Below, in pieces: positions 7,748 through 15,654 of a DNA stretch of 17,944 bases. Every line of letters starts with the position of its first letter. Position 1 is the stretch's first letter. This DNA comes from Bdellovibrionaceae bacterium UBA2316 (GTDB taxonomy: Bacteria > Bdellovibrionota > Bdellovibrionia > Bdellovibrionales > Bdellovibrionaceae). The DNA is taken from the NCBI GenBank assembly GCA_002345205.1, contig DDVI01000132.1:8954-26897 (forward strand), in the 5' to 3' direction. The position numbers and the translations under genes were made by a program. The notes under the pieces were generated by a model. It had not been told where the DNA came from. It saw only the letters and a program-made list of their open reading frames with translations, and ran no database searches.

Positions 7748-9214
7748 CTAGTTAGTACTCTTAAACAAGAACGGATAGGTCACTATGACCTTGGTTCCGC
7801 CACGCGGCGCTGGAAATTTCCAGCTCGCAATTTTATTCAGCATACATCCTTCGACTGTAGTATTCTTCAAGGTGGTATCGCTCACGGTCTGAGTTTCGAC
7901 CTTCCCACTACCACTGATGGTGAATTTCACAGAGACTTTACCAAATAATTCTTTGTTCGCAGATAATTGACGTTCGTAACAATATAGAATCTGTCCAAGT
8001 TGTGTACGGATGTAGTTCGCGATTTCTTCGCGATCTAGACCACCAACAACTTCACTTTCGTCTTCGATTAAACCCACGCCGCCTTTGCCGACTTTACCGC
8101 CAGATAAAGCCGCAAAATTTCCAACGCTTTTACCGCCGCCGATACCGTTCGTAGAGATTTTTAAGCCTCGTGAACCGCTATCTTGGCTCCAGTCGTCGCC
8201 AGACTTTTCAATTTTACCTAAGGCTGCTAACGCACGACCAGAAGGTCCGCTGCCAGCGGCTACACCATCAGACAGAATTACTGTTTTTGATCGAGCACCT
8301 TGATTAGATACTTTTGATAACAAAGACGAAATCTTGCCAGAATTTAAATTCTTTAGCATGCCGGCCACTTTTGTTTTCGCAGGCTGACTATCGCCCGCAG
8401 ATTCCACTTTTGGAGCCTCAACTGGAGCCGTTAGTTTCTGAGTTTCATCTTTAACTGCGACCTTGTTTTTTTCCTTTTTCATGGGCTGTGTAGGTTCAGT
8501 TATAATAATTTTAGCAATCGCTTTCTTAGAAACCGGAACGTAAAGTTCCGTTCTTGGAATCATCGAAAAAACGATGACGAAAACTAAACAGAAAGTAAGC
8601 AAGGCTGCTAAGCCCACCTTAGAATCACGTTCAATAAAATCTTCCATTCTTAGGAAAAAAAGCTGAGTCGGTTTTTCTACTTCGATCGATTTTTGTTTTA
8701 ACGTAAATTCGCCGTACTTGGATACGTTCCATGATGATGATGGAATCGGATCTATTTTAACTGCATTAGACAGAGTGCGGGAGGTGTATTTTTTATTGAA
8801 CGGAATGATTTGAGTTTCAACCACTTCGTCTTCAAAGCAAACTTGGAAAATTTGAAATTTCTTAACATTTTTTGTAGCATTCGTTGGCGCGATTTGAAAT
8901 TTGTTAATTTCAATATTCTTGCTGATTTCAGTTAATTTGAGTGTTGAATGTTTGAACTTAATATTAGCATCTGAACTTACTAATGTCGATGGTCCATCGA
9001 CCATTTTATGGGACTGGGAATTCATGGAAATGTAGTTCCAAGTACCATCACGATATTCAAAAACACCTTCCCATGCTTCTAATGTTTTATCGATAGAAAC
9101 AAGGTCAGCTGTACGTGAAGTGCCGAATGTATATTGAGATTTATCGCCAGAAATTCTCCAGACTTTTCTCTCGCCAGTAGTCGTATTTTGTTCAATAAAA
9201 AGTTGCTTCATCAT
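7748..9214 (-). CDS. FHA-like / single-TM / AgmX-PglI-type C-terminal domain protein (GltG-like energy transducer)
   Basis: The 488-residue protein has three parts. Residues 1-100 look like a degenerate FHA domain on the cytoplasmic side (Gly31, Ser33-Arg34, then strand patterns to about 95). One membrane helix lies at about 199-220 (VGLAALLTFCLVFVIVFSMI). A Lys/Pro/Gly-rich periplasmic linker runs to about 390. The C-terminal domain (about 395-486) carries ILYCYERQL, FGKVSVKFTISGSGKV, C457 and WKFPAPRGGTKVIVTYPF, the pattern of the AgmX/PglI C-terminal domain, a TonB-like fold with two conserved Cys (C412, C457). Proteins of this type link the TolQ/TolR motor to periplasmic or outer-membrane parts; Myxococcus GltG (PglI) is the closest described case. 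Start is ATG 9214 or 9211, directly after the stop of the 81-aa gene, with weak Shine-Dalgarno, suggesting translational coupling. Confidence 0.85.
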   Translation of the reverse strand: MMKQLFIEQNTTTGERKVWRISGDKSQYTFGTSRTADLVSIDKTLEAWEGVFEYRDGTWNYISMNSQSHKMVDGPSTLVSSDANIKFKHSTLKLTEISKNIEINKFQIAPTNATKNVKKFQIFQVCFEDEVVETQIIPFNKKYTSRTLSNAVKIDPIPSSSWNVSKYGEFTLKQKSIEVEKPTQLFFLRMEDFIERDSKVGLAALLTFCLVFVIVFSMIPRTELYVPVSKKAIAKIIITEPTQPMKKEKNKVAVKDETQKLTAPVEAPKVESAGDSQPAKTKVAGMLKNLNSGKISSLLSKVSNQGARSKTVILSDGVAAGSGPSGRALAALGKIEKSGDDWSQDSGSRGLKISTNGIGGGKSVGNFAALSGGKVGKGGVGLIEDESEVVGGLDREEIANYIRTQLGQILYCYERQLSANKELFGKVSVKFTISGSGKVETQTVSDTTLKNTTVEGCMLNKIASWKFPAPRGGTKVIVTYPFLFKSTN

Positions 9215-9217
9215 TTA

Positions 9218-9463
9218 TTATCTCACGTAAAAGCTAGCTTCCCGGATTTTCTTGTCCATATTTTTTTGGACATCCACTAACGGCATAAATTTAATACCTT
9301 TTTTTTGTACTAGGAACGCGCCGTCTGGATTTCTAATAGTTCCTTTGATGCTCATTTCAGAAAAGTTAACTTCTTGAACTTTTCTGACGACTTTCTTTTT
9401 TGATTGGGAAAATGAAGGTATAGATACTACCAACATCAAACAAAATAGTAGATAAGCTTTCAT
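9218..9463 (-). CDS. Small secreted protein between the TPR and GltG-like genes
   Basis: The 81-residue protein has a signal peptide (MKAYLLFCLMLVVSIPSFS, cleavage near residue 19) and a mature part of about 60 residues. This begins with a Lys/Arg patch (SKKKVVRKVQ) and contains VNFSEMSIKGTIRNPDGAF and a Pro-Leu-Val-Asp-Val-Gln segment. No Cys is left in the mature form, so it is probably not a lipoprotein. The start is supported by AAGGAAGGAC just upstream. It lies immediately before the GltG-like gene. In Myxococcus a small protein, GltF, sits next to gltG, so this could be its counterpart, but the sequence match cannot be judged by eye. The phrase with Phe/Glu/Met-x-Ile-x-Gly resembles short motifs seen in other deltaproteobacterial gliding-associated proteins; that is recollection, not a search result. 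Confidence 0.7.
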   Translation of the reverse strand: MKAYLLFCLMLVVSIPSFSQSKKKVVRKVQEVNFSEMSIKGTIRNPDGAFLVQKKGIKFMPLVDVQKNMDKKIREASFYVR

Positions 9464-9521
9464 ACAAGTCCTTCCTTAAACAAATTTTTGCCCACCGCTT
9501 ACATACCGTATTAGACTTAAA

Positions 9522-12500
9522 TTACTGTTTTTTGGTTTTTAAGAAGTCTAACTTCTTTACTAGCCACGATTTCTTATCGGCTAGTCTAGTTTCTTTATTA
9601 GCTAAATCGTAGAAATATATAGCGCGTTCTGTAGAATTCTTAAACACTTCATATATGCGTGCCTTCGAAACATATTGGTACTCTGGCGTCTTCCATTGTG
9701 CTGTAGGAAGAGAGTCTAATACCTTAATTGCTTTTTCTGTATTCTCAACCTGAGACAAGCTCTCCGCAATGAAAGGGATTAAGTATTCCCGTAAACCTGC
9801 ATTCTCTGCAAACTCTCGATGTTTCATAAGATTGTAGTGAATAACGTCAATCTTTTTATAATCCTTATTTTTGTAGGCCATAAGGAATTTCGAGTATAAA
9901 CCCATAAAAGAAATGTCATCATTTAGGTTGGCTAAGGCTTCAAGGTTAACATCCATCGTAGTTGCATCAGGTTTGTTTTTCTTTTTTAATAAACTGATAT
10001 TGAATTGGATTAAACCAATGTTGTTTTGAGTTTCTTTCAATAATTTTTCAAAGATCCATTGAGCTTTTAAGTGTTGGCCTTTTTTGAAGGCTAGGTAACC
10101 ATTGGCCCATTGATGCGTTTCTAAATTATTCTCTTTGTCGGAAAGTTGCTTGGTGTAAGCGTCGGCAAGGTCCAACTGGAATTTTTCGCCGCAACTATAA
10201 ATAAGAGCAAGATCAATGGTTTTCGTATCTTTACGACAATCACCAACATCCTGGCTCGAAAATAACTTTACATCGCCAGTCATGGCTTTCGGGATAGCAA
10301 GCGTTAGGAAGTTTTCATATTTAGTACCCAGTTCAAGACGAGCACTTGTGTCGGGAGCGGATTCTAACCAGGCGTCAATATTAGTCGTCGTTCGAATTTT
10401 AGAGGAGTCCTTTTCGCCAATTGCGCTTAGGTTTTCTTTTCGTTTTTCTTCAATTGGTCCAAGAACTTTTTTAATTTCCGCTCTGAGTTCAGCTTGATCA
10501 TTCGCAGATAGAGTCTCTGGTAACGGCATGGTCGCAAGCGATTCAATGTAATGAGCATAACAACGGTCGATAGCTTCAAAGCTGCTGCGCACTAGGTCGG
10601 GTGCCGTCGTCATTTTCGTAACGCTTAAGTAGGCCGTTTGGGCTTTTTCTAGTCGTTCTGTTTTTAATTGAATGATCAGAGCCAAACGATCTTCTTTAGA
10701 CGTCTTCATGCTTTGAGATGTAAACTCTTGTTCTAAAATTTGTCCCTGAATAAAACGGGCTTTAGCGCGGGCTTCGCTTGGGGAGTCACGTTTTAGAATT
10801 TTCATTGTCAGATCAAACGCCTCTTTGAAGTGTTTATCGTTATAGAGTGTAATTGCTTTTTCAGTTAAAACTTCAGTAGCAAAAGGCTCGATATTTAGAT
10901 CCATGATTATGCCATTGATCTTTTGAATTTCTTTTTGGTCTTTAGATGAATCTAGAGTCGCCTTGATTTTAGCAAATAATTGAATGCGCTTATCTTTTGA
11001 GGATTCCGTCAACAACTGCTGATAAATTGTGCGCGCCTCTTTGTTATTACCTTCGAGTAAAAACAAATCAGCCGCATTTTCAGTATAGAGAGTTTTCTTG
11101 TCTTTTTCTTTTTCCATGGCTGCTAGTTTTAATGACCATTCGCCGGCTTTCTTAAGCTGCGTTAAATCTGTATAGGAATTGATAAGGTCTTTGATTAAAT
11201 TCGTTTTCTTTTCATAGTTTGGATACAGTTTTAGTAACTCCTCCGAAGACTGAGTGAATTTATTTAGACTCTTGTTTTCTAGATAGATTTTTAAAGCATC
11301 CAGTAGCGCTCTTTGGCCTAAATCAGAACCTTTATGAGACTCAAAATAGCTAACTAAGTTTTGAGTTTGTTCAAGTGGTTTAAGTTGACTGTTTTTAACT
11401 TGGATTTCTGAAAAGTGAGACTCTTCATTAATTTTCACCAATGATTTCGACCGAGCTTCGTCCTTAGATTCTTTTAGATACTGCTGCGATAGATTTTTTA
11501 ATTCTGTGTAACGCTTTTGAATATTGTAAATATCCAAAATTAAATCTTGCGATTTTGAACGCACAATAGGATCACTTTTAGCTTTTTCAGTAACAGCTAA
11601 AACTCTTAATGCGTCTTCATAATTCTTTTCTTCATAGTACGTCACCGCGACTTTTAACCCTACCGGGTAGAAGTGCTCACCTTCAGGGAACTTAGTATAG
11701 TATTCTATAGCACGTTGCTTGCGTTCGGCTTTCTTCTTATCGGATGGTTTAACATTTAACTGTTTTTCAATAGAGTACAGGCTGGCATAGAGCGTATCAT
11801 GAGTTTCTTTTTTATCTTTTGAGTTCAAAGATACGAAATAGTAGTTCTCGGCGGCTTCGTCAAATTTTTCAATTTGGAATTGAAGTTCAGCCAAGATCGT
11901 TCGGGTTTTTAAATCAGGTACAGTTACATCTTCGTTTTTTATAATCAGTTTAAGAATCGTCTCTGTTAAAAGCGAGAACTCTTTGTGATTCTTATTTTTT
12001 TGCCAAATTTCCCACCAGCGTTTAGCAAGGTCTAAGCTGGCGCGCTTAAATTCTGATTGACAGATTTCGGAGACTTGTTCGGCAGTTTGTTCTTTACGCC
12101 ATCTTGAACCGACAGCACAGTCTTCGCCTGCGTAAGTGAGTTCCGAAATAACTTGCTCACGTTTCTTAATTGTTTCATATGTTTCAGCCATTAAGATGTG
12201 GGATTTCACCACGTATAAATTGTCTGGTTCTTTTTTGATAAATTCATTTAGAAAGATGTGGATGTCTTTCAAGCGCGAGTATGAATCATAGAGTTTAGCC
12301 ATATCAAATAGGGCAGGGCCTAACTCGTCGGTTGTAACAATGGCTTTGAAGAAGTCATATAGATCTTCGGCTTGGTAAACTTCACCAATAAACAGCACTA
12401 GGTCACGAATCGCTTCTTTACGTAAGTAATAACCTTTTTTGTTACTAACTTCTGATTCCAGAGGATTTTTTTCGACCACTAGTTTTAGTTTTTTGATGGC

Positions 12501-13208
12501 TTCCGAGGAGTTCTTTAAATTGTAGTTAGCCCAGCCTAATTTGTATAGACCGTAAACATAGACTCGCGACTCAGGGTAGTTTTCTATTTTTTCGAAATAC
12601 GATTTCGCATCAGCGAAACGACCCTGATCATATAATAGTTCTCCCAAAGCTAGCAATGTGTCCGGCAAAATAGGGGATTGCGGAAAGCGTTCGATTAAAC
12701 TTTTATAATTCGCTTCTGAGTTTTTCTTTAAGTTCAACTGTTGGTAGGCGAACGCTGAGTTGAACAAGACGCTGTCTGTTTCACTAAATTTGGGAAACTG
12801 AGTTAAGATTTGATTGTACGTTTTAATGGCTTTTTGCAGCCAGTCGGCACCTTTGTCCTGCGCGACTGGAAATGAACTTAGAGTTTTTGAATTTCCACTA
12901 CGTTGTAAATCAAAGAACCGTCCAGACTTTGATTTACGCATATAAAGTTCAGCCAGACGATTTAGTAGATCAGGTTCTTGGGGCGTACCCTTTTTCTTTT
13001 TCAAAATACTTTGCAAAGCTTCGATGGCTTTGTTTTCAGTTTTTGAAATAAGGACTTCAGATTTTAAAGCTTGAGAGTCGCTTTCTTTTTCTGTGCTCTT
13101 TTGTGTGTTGAGTTCGGGTAGGAGTCCCCGGTCATCGCCTTGAGAATTTGCGAATAGGGACGTAGATAGTAAGAATAATAGAACTAAAGTAGCAAATCTA
13201 ATCATCAT
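9522..13208 (-). CDS. Large periplasmic TPR-repeat protein of the gliding cluster
   Basis: This is the largest gene in the window (1228 residues). It has a signal peptide (MMIRFATLVLLFLLSTSLFA, cleavage near residue 20) and otherwise consists of TPR-like helix pairs over almost its whole length, for example around FNSAFAYQQLNLKKNSEANY, LLALGELLYDQGRFADAKSY and LYKLGWANYNLKNSSEAIKK near residues 140-240. Repeats become less regular towards the C-terminus. It has few cysteines and no transmembrane helix after the signal. The start ATG overlaps the TGA of the preceding TolR gene by four bases (ATGA), so the two are translationally coupled. In Myxococcus, large TPR proteins (GltD, GltE, GltI/AgmK) form the periplasmic part of the gliding complex; exact correspondence is unclear. 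The role proposed here is a scaffold across the periplasm. Confidence 0.85.
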   Translation of the reverse strand: MMIRFATLVLLFLLSTSLFANSQGDDRGLLPELNTQKSTEKESDSQALKSEVLISKTENKAIEALQSILKKKKGTPQEPDLLNRLAELYMRKSKSGRFFDLQRSGNSKTLSSFPVAQDKGADWLQKAIKTYNQILTQFPKFSETDSVLFNSAFAYQQLNLKKNSEANYKSLIERFPQSPILPDTLLALGELLYDQGRFADAKSYFEKIENYPESRVYVYGLYKLGWANYNLKNSSEAIKKLKLVVEKNPLESEVSNKKGYYLRKEAIRDLVLFIGEVYQAEDLYDFFKAIVTTDELGPALFDMAKLYDSYSRLKDIHIFLNEFIKKEPDNLYVVKSHILMAETYETIKKREQVISELTYAGEDCAVGSRWRKEQTAEQVSEICQSEFKRASLDLAKRWWEIWQKNKNHKEFSLLTETILKLIIKNEDVTVPDLKTRTILAELQFQIEKFDEAAENYYFVSLNSKDKKETHDTLYASLYSIEKQLNVKPSDKKKAERKQRAIEYYTKFPEGEHFYPVGLKVAVTYYEEKNYEDALRVLAVTEKAKSDPIVRSKSQDLILDIYNIQKRYTELKNLSQQYLKESKDEARSKSLVKINEESHFSEIQVKNSQLKPLEQTQNLVSYFESHKGSDLGQRALLDALKIYLENKSLNKFTQSSEELLKLYPNYEKKTNLIKDLINSYTDLTQLKKAGEWSLKLAAMEKEKDKKTLYTENAADLFLLEGNNKEARTIYQQLLTESSKDKRIQLFAKIKATLDSSKDQKEIQKINGIIMDLNIEPFATEVLTEKAITLYNDKHFKEAFDLTMKILKRDSPSEARAKARFIQGQILEQEFTSQSMKTSKEDRLALIIQLKTERLEKAQTAYLSVTKMTTAPDLVRSSFEAIDRCYAHYIESLATMPLPETLSANDQAELRAEIKKVLGPIEEKRKENLSAIGEKDSSKIRTTTNIDAWLESAPDTSARLELGTKYENFLTLAIPKAMTGDVKLFSSQDVGDCRKDTKTIDLALIYSCGEKFQLDLADAYTKQLSDKENNLETHQWANGYLAFKKGQHLKAQWIFEKLLKETQNNIGLIQFNISLLKKKNKPDATTMDVNLEALANLNDDISFMGLYSKFLMAYKNKDYKKIDVIHYNLMKHREFAENAGLREYLIPFIAESLSQVENTEKAIKVLDSLPTAQWKTPEYQYVSKARIYEVFKNSTERAIYFYDLANKETRLADKKSWLVKKLDFLKTKKQ

Positions 13209-13696
13209 TGACTCGTGGTTATGAGTTTAACTTGCGGAAATCCAGCCATGGACGCCGTGTACATTACCTTTTTGATGACCGCGTACGGAAGTTCGCGATC
13301 GGCGATTAATAGTATTTGGCCGTCTTTCACTGCTTTTACTGTAGTTTCTTTAGAAACTTTTTCTAAAGACTTAAATAAAGCAGGAATAAAGTTCGGATCT
13401 TTTGGGTCTTTATCATTAGCGTTGAAGTCTTTGCCATTTACGTGAGCTAGGATTTCCTTGCCAATGGATAGTGATTCTTTGCTTAAGGTCATTTCTAAAC
13501 CTTGTGTTAGGACACCTTCAGATTGTGAGGTAGGCATACGTAAATCAGGTGGTGGTTCTAACTGAACTTCCGATGTGTTGTACGTTTGCAGCAAGAAAAC
13601 CAGAATAACGGTAAACATATCCGTTAGCGATGTCACATTGACCATCAGAGCTGTTTTCTTGTTAACTTCGGGTGTATAACGTTTTCTTCTAGCCAT
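13205..13696 (-). CDS. ExbD/TolR-like motor subunit with the conserved Asp (AglS/AglQ-like)
   Basis: The 163-residue protein has a basic cytoplasmic N-terminus (MARRKRYTPE), one membrane helix at about 17-38 and a periplasmic domain. The membrane segment VNVTSLTDMFTVILVFLL aligns without gaps with E. coli TolR INIVPLLDVLLVLLLIF, placing D26 at the proton-carrying Asp (TolR D23). Its periplasmic part ends in RELPYAVIKKVMYTASMAGF, the usual TolR/ExbD pattern of D.x..Y..v..vm..a...G. With TolQ-like and a second TolR-like subunit it should form the stator that converts proton flow into movement. It follows the other TolR gene after six bases and overlaps the TPR gene by four. Ribosome site is modest (AGG in the intergenic TAGGTCGTT). 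Confidence 0.88.
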   Translation of the reverse strand: MARRKRYTPEVNKKTALMVNVTSLTDMFTVILVFLLQTYNTSEVQLEPPPDLRMPTSQSEGVLTQGLEMTLSKESLSIGKEILAHVNGKDFNANDKDPKDPNFIPALFKSLEKVSKETTVKAVKDGQILLIADRELPYAVIKKVMYTASMAGFPQVKLITTSQ

Positions 13697-13702
13697 AACG
13701 AC

Positions 13703-14239
13703 CTATTGAAAGATGTTGTTAAATACAATTTCCGGAAATAGAAAGTCAGTTTTAACTTCTTTACCTGTTTTCGGATCTACGAAAATGAACTCATCACTAT
13801 TGTTAGACTTTCTAGAGCCATCCAAGATAGTTACGATTTCGCTATAAGACATAGAATCACTGGGTGCTAGTTCAATCTTAAAAACAGACGGATTCTTTTT
13901 TTTGATCTCTACAAGTTTAGAATTCAATGCCTCTAAATTTAGAGCATCGCCTTTGGCTGGGATTGAAGATGTATCTGTCGCATCGTCTTTTGTAACAACG
14001 ACATTCATCGTTTTAGAATCGTCGACTATGATTTTAATTTTTGCCAATTTATCTGGGTTCTTGTTTTGATCTTCGATAGCTTGCTTTACGACTTGGGGCA
14101 AATCAGTTTCGATTTGCGTAAGCTGCAAAAAGGAAGATGAGATAACCAGTACTGGTACTAGTTTCATGATAATCGCTAGCAGCGGTGTTAAGTCTAATTC
14201 GAATTCCTCGTAATGTGTGCGGAACTTCTTGATCCCCAT
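13703..14239 (-). CDS. ExbD/TolR-like protein lacking the proton-carrying Asp (AglQ/AglS-like)
   Basis: The 178-residue protein has the TolR layout: short cytoplasmic N-terminus, one membrane helix (about 17-38) and a periplasmic domain. The segment ELDLTPLLAIIMKLVPVLV aligns without gaps with E. coli TolR EINIVPLLDVLLVLLLIF, and the downstream ETDLP matches EVDLP. At the position of the essential Asp (TolR D23) there is A22, and the helix also carries K26 and P29. The C-terminal half keeps the DSMSYSEIVTILDGSR pattern. It may therefore be a structural or regulatory partner of the Asp-bearing TolR protein encoded next. It starts 51 bases after the TolQ-like gene, with AGGGG upstream of the ATG; that gap contains half of an 18-base palindrome. 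Confidence 0.82.
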   Translation of the reverse strand: MGIKKFRTHYEEFELDLTPLLAIIMKLVPVLVISSSFLQLTQIETDLPQVVKQAIEDQNKNPDKLAKIKIIVDDSKTMNVVVTKDDATDTSSIPAKGDALNLEALNSKLVEIKKKNPSVFKIELAPSDSMSYSEIVTILDGSRKSNNSDEFIFVDPKTGKEVKTDFLFPEIVFNNIFQ

Positions 14240-14283
14240 GTTGTACCCCTATATCTTTCTTACGCTACGACGCTTGTCTTTTG

Positions 14284-14301
14284 AGGTGTCTTAAGACACC
14301 T
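14284..14301 (-). repeat. 18-base perfect palindrome over the stop codon of the TolQ-like gene
   Basis: AGGTGTCTTAAGACACCT is identical to its own reverse complement. It includes the last codons and TAA stop of the TolQ-like gene and extends into the 51-base gap before the first TolR gene. As RNA it can form a seven-base-pair hairpin with a UUAA loop. No T-run follows on either strand, so it is not a standard intrinsic terminator. It could affect mRNA processing or stability, or be a protein-binding site. Confidence 0.6.
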
Positions 14302-14983
14302 TCGAATTTGGGTTCGGTGGCAATTGATCAGGGAATACATTCTGGCGAGTCAATTGAGGTAAATGTGACGAAGTTAAAACTTCTGTTAACTTACCGCATT
14401 TTTCAGTAGTTTGTTCGATTAACTGATTTTGTCTGCCAGAAAGAACCGAGAAAAATACCATAGCCGGAATCGCAACCACGAGACCTAACAAAGTTGCATT
14501 CAATGATTCCGCGATACCGCTGGATAAAAGTTGTTGTTTTAACGCGGCGTCGGCTTTCGATACGGCCTTGAAAGACGTGATCAGACCCGAGATTGTACCT
14601 AATAGACCTACCATCGTAGCCACGTTGGCTAACATACTTAAGTAGTGTAATTTCTTTGTATAGAGTGGAATGATCTCGCTCATTGCATTGTCGTGAGCTT
14701 GGAAGATAGTTTCGTCGTCACGGTCTGCTTTTTCCAAAATAGTTTTAAATGCCCGAGCCATTGGTTTTTTTTCTAGCTGTGCGCTTAAAACTAAAGCTTC
14801 ATCTAATTTTTTAGATACGATTAAAGCATGAATTCGTTGCGAGAAGTCTTTAACATCCATTCCGTAATCAAAATATAAAACCTTGATACGTTCAGCGATG
14901 AAGTAGACCGAGATGAAGCCAGTCATTACAATCATGGCTCCAAAAAAACCAGCTTCCTTTAAAAAGGTAAATAAATTTTCCAT
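14291..14983 (-). CDS. aglR: TolQ/ExbB-like motor channel protein (AglR-like)
   Basis: TolQ/ExbB proteins form the inner-membrane pentameric channel around TolR/ExbD subunits and convert proton flow into mechanical work. The 230-residue protein has three membrane helices (about 13-31, 118-138 and 163-182), with a cytoplasmic loop between the first two. The family signature is clear: LANVATMVGLLGTISGLITS and GIAESLNATLLGLVVAIPAM. Length is normal for TolQ. In Myxococcus the gliding motor is AglR (TolQ-like) with AglQ and AglS (TolR-like), and here it is likewise followed by two TolR-like genes. The AglR name is by context, not by alignment. Its Shine-Dalgarno (AAGGAG) overlaps the last codons of the GYF-PilZ gene, whose stop is only four bases before this start, so the two are probably translationally coupled. 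Confidence 0.9.
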   Translation of the reverse strand: MENLFTFLKEAGFFGAMIVMTGFISVYFIAERIKVLYFDYGMDVKDFSQRIHALIVSKKLDEALVLSAQLEKKPMARAFKTILEKADRDDETIFQAHDNAMSEIIPLYTKKLHYLSMLANVATMVGLLGTISGLITSFKAVSKADAALKQQLLSSGIAESLNATLLGLVVAIPAMVFFSVLSGRQNQLIEQTTEKCGKLTEVLTSSHLPQLTRQNVFPDQLPPNPNSKVS

Positions 14984-14987
14984 CTGC

Positions 14988-15602
14988 TTACTCCTTTACG
15001 TTTTCCGTCGCGTTCACTTCATGATAGAGGTTAACTAACTCTTCGATTTGCTTGATCGCCCATTCTGGCGTTTCGACAAATCGGATGGCGTAATTCAATC
15101 CTGACTTTACGTTGAGTCGTTGCCTGCTAAAATTCTTTCGGACTATTTGCGCGAGAACATTAAAGGATTTTACGTTAACATTGTTCTGTGAAAGGTTAAG
15201 GATCACTTTTTGTCCAGGTAACAATAACGGATTGTTGATTAAAACGAGTGCTCCGTTGACACTTAATGAAATAATATGGCCACTGAAGAAAAATTCGTCA
15301 TTATGCCCAGAAATTGGAATTATGACTTCGGCGCGATCCGCGCCACGGCGGCTAAACGCGTGGCTCAATGGATCGTGAGTTTTGATAATTAAAGATAGTC
15401 GGTCTTTTGAGAACTCTTCTACCTCGCCTAGTGGCTGCCAACCTTCAAGGTGCGGCGACCACACGTAGTTGTAGTCAAAAAGTTCTCCTTTTTGAATCAT
15501 ATTAATCATCGTGGAAACTTCAAAGGGGCCGTATTTATTTTCGCCCCTAAGGATGTACCATTTTGATTCTTGTTTTTTAAGAGCTTGGGCTTGTTGACTC
15601 AT
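14988..15602 (-). CDS. GYF-like domain fused to a PilZ domain, candidate cyclic-di-GMP switch of the motor
   Basis: The 204-residue soluble protein has two domains. Residues 14-60 (KWYILRGENKYGPFEVS, then VWSPHLEGWQPLGE) have the W-Y...G..GP...L....G....VW...W.p pattern of bacterial GYF_2 domains, which bind short peptide segments. Residues 84-185 form a PilZ domain: R86-G-A-D-R90 satisfies R-x3-R, while S112-L-S114-V-N-G117 matches (D/N)-x-S-x2-G except at the first position. There is no signal peptide or membrane helix, so it is cytoplasmic. The start ATG has AGAGGAG about ten bases upstream. It directly precedes the TolQ-like gene with a four-base gap. Myxococcus GltJ (AgmX) carries a GYF domain used for regulator contact, so a link to motor control is a reasonable inference; cyclic-di-GMP binding is untested. 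Confidence 0.8.
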   Translation of the reverse strand: MSQQAQALKKQESKWYILRGENKYGPFEVSTMINMIQKGELFDYNYVWSPHLEGWQPLGEVEEFSKDRLSLIIKTHDPLSHAFSRRGADRAEVIIPISGHNDEFFFSGHIISLSVNGALVLINNPLLLPGQKVILNLSQNNVNVKSFNVLAQIVRKNFSRQRLNVKSGLNYAIRFVETPEWAIKQIEELVNLYHEVNATENVKE

Positions 15603-15654
15603 TTTAAGAAAACTCCTCTTTACTTTTAGTGACTGCGTTTTATTTTAAATACAC

